A DNA stretch of 64,000 nucleotides. It comes from Hexactinellida sp. DTS-2022 (lineage: Eukaryota; Porifera; Hexactinellida). The stretch covers positions 14,453,624-14,517,623 of the forward strand of contig JAPNXP010000002.1 in assembly GCA_028753945.1 (NCBI GenBank). The letters run 5' to 3'. Position numbers and translations under genes: made by a program. Under the pieces are notes generated by a model that did no database searches, was not told the origin of the DNA, and worked only from the letters and a program-made list of their open reading frames with translations. Below, in pieces: positions 32,701 to 44,700 of the stretch (its first letter is position 1; every line of letters starts with the position of its first letter).

Positions 32701-35700
32701 TTAAGTCGCTCTCTGAGACGGAGAGTGTGGCTGGCTTGGTCCGACTCGGGGGAAGCTGACATGCTATTAGCTAAGTGCTAGGGTTGCTTATGGGTATTGT
32801 AAATACGTATATGTCGTGTATATAGGGTGTTAATAAGAATAGCGTATAATATAACAGAGTCCAGTAATAGGATCAAATAAAGTGAAGCAGAGATCATGTA
32901 GCGACTTAAGTTGTATACAGCTAATGTTAAACACACTTTCTAAAAGTGGCCATTAGAATACAGTTAAGAAACTTTGTACAAATAAAAACTTCGTCTCTTC
33001 TTAGAAAAGACTAACTGCATTATTTAACTACCAATATCTATGCATAACATATGAATGGACCCCTACCTCTAATAACAAGATACTGTTGCTAGTGTGGACT
33101 CCTATCTTCCTGTATTCGTATAAAGAGTAGGAATACAGACGGGCCTCTCCTTCAAGCTCCTCGCAAGACTGGACACACACTCCCTGTTTGGGTTCATATA
33201 CCCTAAGGAATACTTTGTAATATTAACCATGTGTTTTAGCTAAAAATGAATTAACACATACAGTAGAACCTCGTTAGTACAAACAAGGTTAAAGGAACAC
33301 TATTTCAGTCCCCTTCAGAGCTTTTTCAACACAAATGATATTGGTTAATACGAATTCCGGATAAGGCGAACGCATTTTGCCGGACCCTTGGTGTTCTACT
33401 AACGAGGCTCTACTGCATATCGCCAATAGAATAAGTATTGAATAAGTATTACTAATGTGGAGGATGCTTGTAAAGGAACATACATTTATTTAAACGTGAA
33501 TTCTTACAGGGAGATAGAGCAGATCGTTTAACTGATTCTTATAAATCTATCGGATTAATTAAAGCACTAGCTGTATTACCTAATATGAGCTCCTGTCAAT
33601 ATAATAATCAGCTGTTGGTATGACGTCATCTGTAGCGACACGCCAGACACAAGCTGAGGCATATCGAGAGAACACAACTTATCTCTAGAGAGGAGTTCTC
33701 TCTCGTCAATCGACAGATTCCATAAATCGTAGTTATCCTCCAGAATATAGAATGAGTTATTAGAACTGTCCTTAGGTGTTGCAGCGAGTACAGAAGTAGC
33801 AGCAGTATCCTAGTTATAACTTGATTATATCGCGTAACAATGGGAGATAACAACAAACCTCTATTCCTATAGAGGATCGGAGGATCATGAAGTTCTTTAA
33901 TGCGAGGACATTCTTCCAAGGCTGAAGGTTTGAATCTGACAGTTTAGACCAATCAATTATCTAAAATGAGAAAATATAACAGCATCCCGTGTTATATCTA
34001 ATTTCCCATTTCGACGTTGATAGATTAATCGGAAATTGAAATTTCATCCATACTATTCAGCCGTCCCATTATTCGTGGGATACTCTATCTTATTAACTTA
34101 TTACAATCGTAACTTTTAATAAATTTAAGGTGAAAAAATATATACTAGTAATTATTTTTATGAAAATTAATAAATTTAAGCAGGTATCTAAATAATTATG
34201 ATATAAAATGTCCCGTGAAATCTCATGCCTCCATCGTTATTGTTTGTTGGCAATAATGCATAACTACAAGAACTAGCACTTGGAATGCAATCACTCTAAT
34301 AACGACCTAACGACCTGAACAACTTTGTTCACAGGAGTTGTAGCAAAAATACTATAATAAATAGAAATACACCGAAAGTGGATTTATCAGTTACAGAATT
34401 ACGCAAGAGTTCATATAACCATCTGGCTGAGAAAATGAGTTCATTACGTCCTCCCCGAAATATATATACACGTCAAGATTCCATGAGGCCTCTAATGTTG
34501 TCAACGAAAAGCCATTAAAGCAATTAGTCAATTAGGTAGAACGAGTATTGACACATAAATTTTAGCATTAATCAGTTAAAAACATAGATGTTCGCACAGT
34601 AACAACATTTATTGGATTCACGTAACACAATTATAATCTGTCGATAATCTACGTATAAATCAACCTCTCGTTAAACCCAGTAGAATCCTTAATAAGTTAG
34701 CAAATATCATAGATTGATGGTTAGAAAGATAATCTTGAGTGAGGAAAATTAATTTTGACAAAATTAAATAGTATTGCAGAATTTCGCAACGAATTTAGAA
34801 TAGCTAACAAAAGATGAATAACGATTAAATTAACATTATAAAGTGAGAGATTTCATAATCCTTACCTTGAAATGTTTCTTTGTCAGAGAATATAGAAATA
34901 TTAGTCCAGAGAAAAACTTTGCTCTACAAAAAATAAAATAAAATTAATGTAACTTTAAGAAGTCAAGAAATATAAGTGTAACAAATCTGTAGAACCTCGC
35001 TACACGGTGTATACGAGATTCTGCTTAATACGAACAAGATTTCAGTCCCCTTCAAAGCCTTTTCAATACAAATGATATGGTTAATACGAATTCCGGATAA
35101 GGCGAACACATATTTTTGACGGTCCCTATGGTGTTCATACTAACGAGATTACACTGTATGTACAATAATATAAAGTAATTAATGGGTCCGAGTAACAAGT
35201 TAAGAGGACTCACTTCGGCACCAGCACTGCTACAGAGCCGCTAACAGAGATGCTAACTTGCGGACAGCTGTCACACAGAACCTGTGAGCTGCCGATCTCT
35301 CCCTGCTGAGTAGCGGGTATATTCAGGCTACAGAACACATAACTGTAGCGGCCTTCCTTCTGTCTCCCCTCGGTCCATAGCAAGGTATTGTGAGCATAGC
35401 AAACACACAGGTTGGTAACCAGGTTATCAGGGCTAGATAGAATATTGGTACTAGTCAGGAGATGAGGTACTCCCTCCCTCACACGGAGCACAACTAGACT
35501 ACCGTCTTCTTGCACCTAGAAAGTAACAAAATAAACACCTCTTATAAGTTATAACTCATAATAATTTGCTTTCTTCACCCTTTTAACAGAAATTACTGAG
35601 TATTAAAAAGTCTTGAAGGGGCCACAAACAGTGTACGTAAGTATATCTGGAAATACGTATTAATTAACCCATAGCATTATAGATGCTATGATTAACCATA

Positions 35701-38700
35701 TTTCCACTAACGAGAGTCAACTGTATTCAATAAGGCACATCACATCTACACCGTATACTGTTCGAATAGAGCTAATAAAACAAGAATAATTTACAATACA
35801 ACTTACACAAATGCAGGATTTACAAACATACGAAATATACAAATAGTAATTAATCTTCCTTAACGAAGAATAGAAAATAAATGTGACACAACATTATTTC
35901 TTGGCCTCCTGCGGTTTCTTTACCTCTTTATTGTTGTTATTATTCCTGTGATGCACTACAGTCTCAAATATAACTTTGGACGCCTTATGGTCTATGAGGT
36001 CATACTCAGTCTTCGCATCCCCTGTTGAGCTGTTGGTCTGTACAGGAGTCCCGTCGTGCTTTAGAGTGACGTAATTAAGTTTCTTCTTGCGAGCAGACTC
36101 TGTCTCTTTAACGCTGAGAGACTGTAGGTAGGCCGCGGCCTGGTTGGCTTGTATAACGAAGTCCTGGTTAATGTAGTCGGGGGTGTTGAATACGGGCTGG
36201 GACTGGATTGAGTTTAGGCTGCTACGCTTCGAGTCCCTGCTGCCGAGGCTGCTTACGTCATCAGCCAGAGACCCAGGATGTGACATCACTTCATACAGCT
36301 CATCCGTGGAGTCCGACAGCTGGCTAGCCTGCAGGCCCGTCAGGAAGTCCCGCACCCTGGGGGACGCCTGCGCGGACATGTTAAGCAGCTCCTGTTTGGC
36401 AGAGACTCCCTGTAGGTAGGAGAAGGGAGTGGTAGCGACGGGACTGTCGGTAGGCTCCATCTTCATGTAGGAGTCCTCTGGGCCCGGGTCCGAATACTGG
36501 GCGTCCGGCCAGGTGTTGGCACGCAGCCTGCACACAACAGGACCGGATGCAGGAATGTGTAAGTGGTCGTAGATATCTGAGCAGCTGGGCGTCTCCAGGG
36601 ACTGGGAGAAGTCCACCTTCCGATTGCTGGAGATTAGCTTGTAGAGGTTGTACTGGGTGTCCGAGAAGAGGGCCTCCCTGGGTATGTTGGAGGGGAGCGT
36701 CTGGTAGAGAGAGGGCGCGAGGGGGCGGTTGGAGGGGACTTGGTATATCGGACTCTTCGGGGGGAGGGGCGTGTCCAGGATGACGTCAGCAAGAGAGTTC
36801 CCGTTGTAAAACGTGGAGTTACCCACTCTGAAATACTTGCTGTTATTAGAGCACCTGGACTTTCTCTTTCCGAATCGAAACCTCTTCCTATCCAGAGTGG
36901 CAGACTTATAGTCCGGATTAGACGCGTCGCTCTCGACAGACAGACGGGACTCCTGTGTGAGGACGGAGGACCAGGAGGCGTAGGAGCTCCGGTCTGTGAA
37001 CGCAGAGGTGCGTGCGTCTCGCGGACACCCGGTCTCCGAGAAGAATACCCCGGTGGGCTCCTGGCTCAGACGGGGGCCGTCAGTGAGTGAGTGGTGCCTC
37101 CTGACGTCATCGTTAAGGTAGAGAGGCTCCTGCAGCCCCGCGAGAGAGACGGGGAGAGAGTTGTGAGAGGATTTGGCAGTGTTGTTGTTGTTGTTGTTTG
37201 ACTTCATTAACACCCCGCTGCAGTACTGTTTCCAGGTCAGATTCCGCTCCATGCGCTTGTTGCCGGTGCTGCCCATTATGCTGGATAGACTCGAGTATAT
37301 GCACTTGGCTAGCACCACGGACTCCACGTACATCCAGAGGTACCCCTCCCCCGTCACGGACTTCCGGCCCGCCTCCACGAAGATCAGCTGCTGCCAGTTG
37401 CCGCAGCGACGAAGGAACTGGATGTCAAACGCCAGCAGCTGAGAGCCCGTCTGCATGTCCAGGAATATAATGACGTTCTTCTTCAGAGCGAGGATAACAT
37501 TCGGCTGCTCGAAGTACGAGCTCTCCCCGAGCTCTCGCTTTATAATGCAGACCGGACAGGCGTCCTCAAACGCCTCCCGCTCCACTAGACTCAGGTCGAA
37601 GGGACTCCTGCAGTCGTACAGCGGAATTAGACTGATGGGGATCTTCAGCTCAGGGAGCCGCACGAGAAATTCCAAATCACTCACCCAGTCGTCAAAGTTC
37701 TCTTTTGGGTCCAATTCGAAGTATATGTCATGGAGCTTGTCCCTGTCTTTGATAAGTTCTAGCTTTATGTGGAACGGGACCAGGGACGGAGACTTGAGAG
37801 GGGAGTTGGTTTCGATTTTGTGTACACTAGCTATGGAGCGCATGGGGATAACTTTGTTTGGAGTGTTTTTCTTTCTCGCCTGCTTCTCATCATCGTAATA
37901 CTGAATGTGAGCCAGTATCGAGTTACTAGTCGCACAATGCAAACGTAGATATCTACGCTTCATGTTTCTGCCGACAATTTTGCCTACTTTCACATAACCT
38001 TCGCGAATAATCGTCTTTTCCATTTTCAAATGTAAAATATTCAATTGTAATATTTTATAGAATAGCACTTAGGCATCGCAATAAATAGAAGTGCGAATTA
38101 CTGTAAGAATTAGGCTAATAGCTACCATAGCTACCGAAAGAATTCACCAGAGACCATTAAATCCTGTTATAAGACTTCTTCATTCTTCTGCAATAAAATA
38201 TAGCCAATAATATAAATCAGGTAGCAAAATGAGAGATAGTTATGACAGAGTGAAACCATTTCGGTAATAATAAGCCATGTAGTTGCATTCCGATTCTCTA
38301 TCCAAGCTGTCAAGGAGTAATCACACGGTTTGATGGGTCATAGAATCCATGAAATTAGTTAGGTTAAATGACAACTTTGTTTCGGATACAGACAATTTGA
38401 CACAATAAAGCCATTTCAATTTCATGTATCGAAATGTCGGTATGTATTACTTTGTTTTATACCATGTTGTATGTCAATGACAATACACAATTCATAATCT
38501 ACGTTTGGTGGACAAAAATGCCTTCCTCACAAGGTTGCATATGGACTCTGGAGGGTCTAATTTTCCTGGAATTTTGCGTTACGTAACGGGCCTTATATAC
38601 TGAATTACTTCGATATAAGCAAGGTTCGTTATAAGCGGACTGAAATAAACTACTTGATCCGTCTGGAGAATATAAGTACAAATACGGTGACCTCAGTATA

Positions 38701-41700
38701 GTTTAATACAGTGATTCCCAAAAAATGGGATCCAAAGGGTCCACGGAAAGCTGTAGGGGGTCAGTAATACATCTTACAAGATGTATTACGGTCAATGGGA
38801 GGGGGTCCACATAATGTCTCATGTTTACTATAGGGGGTCCACCGTCCACGGTTGAAAAAGGTTGGGAATCGCTGGTCTAATAAAACCCATCAATATATAT
38901 ACTCATTACGAATGTCCACTTTGTAAGTTTGTATGTAACTTGAGAATAAATACGTTGTTCTCACAATATCATAACTGAAGACAGAATTATCAATGCATTT
39001 GCACTAGGGATGAAAATGTTGAGATAATACTACTCTTGACTAGGTATATCGCAGTGGCTATTGAAGTAAAAAACCCAAATTTATATTTTCAAATTCATTT
39101 TCTCATAATTTTTGAAAATCAGTGTAAGCTGCTAAGTAGATTATTTTCAATTCATCAGTTTATTTTACTTTATTGCAAATAATGAACTAAATATTTATAA
39201 AGCTACAGCACTCCGGCTATTTATACCATGTCTGGCTCTTGGCCGCGTCCCTGGCAGACGCTCTCCTCCGCCTCGCACAACCTGCAGGAGGAACTGAGTA
39301 GGGAGGTCAGCACCATGCGCAAGTTCGCGAGCAGTTTCGTGAAGAAGCGATCTGCGCCCGAGACCCCAACGCACCAGCAGGAAGAAACATCGGAAGCGGC
39401 GGCCATGTACACGCCGAGAGTTGGATACGAAGTGGTGGCTTGGAATGTAGCGAATCTATCCGAGATACGCCGCAGAGCTGTGACGGCAGCAGCAGAGGGA
39501 GACAGGATCGACCGCGATATCTCCAAGCTGAGTAAGCGAGCGAAGAAAACGTGTAAAGTCTACAGCGGGCTTCACAAGGAGCTGGAAGCAGTGGCCGATA
39601 CCGTCCTGTCGGTCGAGAAGATACACACCGACCTGTCCGACCTAGCTGACCAAGTTAACGCTATCAACTTCAGGTTGGCAGAAATGGAGCTACTAAACTC
39701 ACAGGTGCAGGTGTCCCGCGCCAAGATGGAAGAGTTCCGTCGCTTCTCTGCCTACAAACACAGCCGGCAGGAAGAGCTGAAGAAGATGGACAGCAAGCTG
39801 ACTGCAGTGAGACAGGCGCAGCGAGGGAATAACGAGCGCCAGCGACAAGAGAGCCTGGTCATGAAGCAGCGGTTCCTGGACGAATCTTTCCAGCAGCAAA
39901 TGAAGCAGTACAAGGAGTACGGCACTCTCAGACCAGGGATAGTCGACCGGAAGTTCCAAGGCTCCTCTGAGTACGACAAGCCGCTGGGGGAGGTAGAGAT
40001 AGAGGGGGACCTCAACAGGGAGCGGGACCTGACTAACTTCCTATCGGACGCGCCCTCTCTCGACCAGCCTGAGACTAATACGGACAAGGAGACAGCCGCC
40101 CCTCCACAGGACTCTCCTATCACGAATGAGCGACTAATGCAGTCTCTGTTGCAGCAGAAAATGGACGGACAGAGGATAGGAGACGTACAGGACGAGTCGC
40201 CGCCCTCCTCGGGACTAGACAAGGAGAACACTCGCGAGGATGGCGCTAGTTAATATTAATAATTGTATATAATATGGATGAGTACCATGGATGAATAATA
40301 TATTATTTCATTATTGGATGGAAGGTTATGAATCAAATTCTATTAAGTTTTTAAAGCCACCGGGCTAGGTATTCGTATATAATCTGTGTTCAATAATTTC
40401 ACTGGATAATATTGCTAAAATCCATGGGTATTTATTTGATGAGATTATTGGTAGTGTTCACTTAGTTAATGGTAACATTGTTTCACTTCGTCACGAAACG
40501 TATCTGAAGATGCGGGGCGGAATCATTAATTCATTATTTGATGACGACACAGTATTATTATAATTTGCTTTGCAAATATTCTAATTTGTGAGGCTTATCA
40601 TGATTTCTGCTTCTATGTAAAAAAAGCATGCTGCAAAAAAGCATGCTGTAAAAAGTAGTATTTGTGAATAAATACTGGGGAATCAGTTTTTGTACAAGTA
40701 AATCTAAATACAGTGGAAGCCGCTTAATCGGGAGACGGTTAATCGGGAAATTCGGTTATTACGGACGAGGCTTTGGAAACTAATTCGTATCAAATAGTAT
40801 AAAGTATATCGGTTAATCGGGAGAACCGGATAAACGGGACTAAATTCCTACTCCCGAGGCGTCCCGATTAAGCGGCTTCCACTGTACTTGCAAACTTAGG
40901 TCGTACCAAACCGTGACCCAACTTAGAAGTATTCTGAGGGAAAAAGTCAAAGAGGCGCAATGTAAGCTCCAAAATGAAAATACGTACATAGTCATATTAT
41001 AATTACAGTACGGTAGATGTCGGATATAAGCACACCGGTTATAAGAACATATCGGATATAAGAACACTATGTTGGAAAATGGTTACCATAAACCCTATAT
41101 AATTTATATCGGTTATAAGAACATTAAGTCCAGTTACCGACGATGTGCTTATAACCGGCATCCACTGTATTAAGTTAAGTAGTACACTGCTCAAATAATA
41201 ATACAGCTCTCGAGCTCTGTTTAATTAATACATGTATTACGTGTAAATCTTATTCACACAATTAATTGAGCAGAAAGATAAATGCACAATTATATATTGA
41301 CGAACCTCCGACCTCGCTATAGCTGTATTAATTAGACACAATTGCGCGTTTATTCCTTTACACTCCAGAAAGAGACAAACAACCATCCAGTTTTAACTTT
41401 ATAATATATTTTAGGTAGAGAGGGATTCCAAAATATTTCCGCAAAATGGGGGCCAAGGAATGCTCCCAAAGGATGGCCTGCAAACCAGGTACCATTCGGA
41501 GAACCGACCAGGTCCGAAGAGGGGAACTGAAATTTGTCATGACAGAAATGGATAATTGTAAGTTGATTAAATACTATCCTAGATATATTCGAACAGTTTT
41601 AATGTTCATTAAAAGAGCATACAATTTAAATTTTAAAGTACAGTAAATCCAACGCTCGTTGGGACAGGAAATTTGTGTCGGATTAAGACAAATTCCGGTT

Positions 41701-44700
41701 TATAGTGGGTCGGATTACGCGGGTTCGAATGTACCTAAAGAGCAAGTTATTATCTATTTGTTTATTCTGTAGATGAGAGCAGAAGGATATCACTTATCAT
41801 CGAAGGAATAAATTAATGAATAAAGATGAGACTACTGAAATAACTGTTAATGTATTATTTTTATTATTTACATTATTATTATTGTTGTTAATTAAGTAAT
41901 TAATAATTCGATCAAATCGAAAAGTCACACATTTTTTACAGCTTGCTTTTTTGCAGAATGCTTTTTTTGCAGCATGCTGTGATTAAAACTAGGGCTGAAA
42001 CGAATATTCGAAATGTAACGAACGAATATTTTTCTAAACGAACGAATATTCGAATATTCGTTCGTTTGGATGACTAAGCATTAAATCAATTTCTAGAGAC
42101 AAAATACAGTGGAAAATTGGTTTTTGATAATGTTACAATGATATAATTTTAGTTACAAAGTGTATTATGCACGAGTTAACAAATAATCAGATACTTTAAG
42201 TGGGAATTTATTTTTACGATATCTCTCAGCGATACAAAAGACTTTTTGTTGTCCAAAATTAGTCAACGAATCTCCGTTTCAATCTAGTATTCGTCCAAAC
42301 GAATATTCGTTTCGTAACGAATATTCGTTTGCAAACGAACGAATATTCGTTTAATCATTTCGAACGAATATTCAAATATTCGGTATATTCGTTTCAGCCC
42401 TAATTAAAACCATTAATTTAGGGAAGTGCGGTGATTATTCTATTAATAAGTTATATAAATACACTAATTAGAAATGTGTAGTGAGTTTAGTTATTCTGTC
42501 CGCAGAGTGCCACTAGTTTGTAACTATACCATACTAGCTATTATCAGTGAGATTACCCGAGTGTCCCTGTCTAAGCTATATAAGCTGGGGCCCGTCCTCA
42601 ACTTCCTATTCAATGATAATATATTTCGATGCTCTCTTTCAACCATTTTGCGCAAAATGTGTATAACCATTTGAATGTATAATACAATAATCACAATTAT
42701 CAGACTTGTAACATCAGAGGGATAATTATACATCATACATACGACTGAATTAACTAGTGCAGTTAACTGACCAGCAGTGCTGTGTCTCTGTGTGCGGCTG
42801 TGTGTATCAGTGGGGAGGCGGACTGGAGAGGGAGAGTAGCCGTCTCTAGGCCAACCCCGGGCCGGGACCTGCTCAGCAGCAACACGCGACTCTTCTCTCT
42901 AAACACACAGCATTGCAATGATATTATTATTATGTTATTTAGAGCTGAAACGAATATTCGAAATGGAACGAACGAATATTAGAATATTCGTTCGTTTTGA
43001 TGACTAAGCTTTAAAATCAAATTCAAGACTCAAAATACAGTGGAAAATAGCTTTTTGTTAATGTTACAATATTCGTTTGAAAACGAACAGATATTCATTC
43101 AATCATTTCGAATATTCGGTATATTCGTTTCAGCCCTAGTTTATTCAACCACATATAAATCCCAATATCTAATTGTTTGAACTTTGAAGTATAAGCGATG
43201 GTTGCAAGTCCTAGTGCTTGGAGGAACGAATAGCCTGCAAACAATTGATACAATCGGATAACTGTAATGGAACAAAATGCATGAAATTGCTGAGTAGACA
43301 GGATACATGCACAATATTCAAAAATTATATTTATTCTAGACAGAGTCATGTGTCCTGTAACGAATTGTCTGTATAGGGCTGTTGTGTGGTATTTTGAGAC
43401 GCCTATATGATACACTCTATACACCATGGATGTGCTATTACAAATTAGACTGTGGTATTTTGAGACGTGGTATTCTGAGGCGCAACTATATAAGGTAAAT
43501 TATATTTCTCTCCTTGTCTACAACTATCACAACACAATCAATCAATCAATCAAACAAACTAATCAAACCAAACCAAATAATCAATCATTTCTATTCTGAT
43601 TTTCAAATGAATTCAGAAGAGTATCTTGTATAGTTGCGCCTCAGAATACCACGTCTCAAAATACCACAGTCTAAAATTTTGTAATAGCACATCCATGGTG
43701 TATAGAGTGTATCATATAGGCGTCTCAAAATACCACAGCGTCTCAAAATACCACACAACAGGGCAGTCGACAGTTATTGTATAACTTGTAAGGTTTCATA
43801 ACCTGTTGATGAGTTGAGAAATTGTAGATAATTGTTTTGACTCCAACTGAGATAAAAGGAACGCTTACGTCAAGTTACTATAAATATTCACAGTTCATTA
43901 TAATGAGTAAGTAGTGTTTATTAGGAACTACAATATCAAAGTTTTCTCAACAACTTGTTTATTTATTAATTTCTGATACTCAAATGAAACAGTCTACAAG
44001 CGGTTTTCTTCCAAGCATAAATATTCACGCGCTTATCATAAATTTTGTTTGAGCTCGCTGACACATGCCTAAATTATCCATTTTTGTATTAATTCTATGG
44101 GAATATCTCTTTATTTACGCGCCTGGATGAAACCTTAGTATTGACACTCTATATTATGTGCAATTAGGATCTAACAGAGACGAGAATGGCCTACAGACGA
44201 GTGCTAAGCCTATCCAGACTCCTATCGCTACCCAAGCTCCGCGCATCAGTGCCGCCTCTCCAGCAGCCACCTCAGTTCTCTGTGTCCCTGCCCCTGCCCC
44301 GCCCCCTGACAGCTCGCTATCTGTCTTCGGACACCAGCGGACCGGACCGACACGCCAGCAAAGAGGACAGCGAAATAAAGACGCGCATCCGGTACCTGAT
44401 CAACTGCGACAAGGTAGTCGTGTTCATGAAGGGCAGGCCGGACACCCCGTTGTGCGGCTTCAGCAAGAAGGTGGTCCAGATCCTGCACGTCCATGGTGTT
44501 CAGTTCTCAAGCTTCGACGTGCTCCAAGACGCCTCGCTTAGACAGGGCATAAAGGACTTCACCGGATGGCCCACCATCCCGCAGGTGTTCTTCAGTGGCG
44601 AGCTGGTCGGGGGCGTGGACATTATATCGAGCATGCACCAGAAGGAGGAACTCCCCGCAGAGCTCGACAAGATCGGTATCAAATCCAGATTGGCTCCACT

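Larger units (their letters stand above)
40618..41981. repeat. Inverted pair of GCATGCTGCAAAAAA motifs, possible 1.36-kb element
   Basis: AAAAAAAGCATGCTGCAAAA and a second GCATGCTGT at 40620-40655 recur in reverse-complement form at 41939-41981. Between them lie two TA-flanked MITEs. The arms may be ends of an older composite transposon; no transposase remains. The MITE at 41990 begins eight bases beyond the right arm. Confidence 0.5.

Noticed and set aside
35214..35515. Separate small gene of about 100 residues
   Set aside because: It has no ATG start (the frame opens with GTG directly after an AG acceptor) and joins neighbouring exons in phase; it is exon 4 of the HPS6-like gene.
35894..38023. 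DOK-family adaptor
   Set aside because: DOK proteins also have PH and PTB domains, but the YMKM/YEVM motifs and the C-terminal SHP2-type tyrosine favour IRS.
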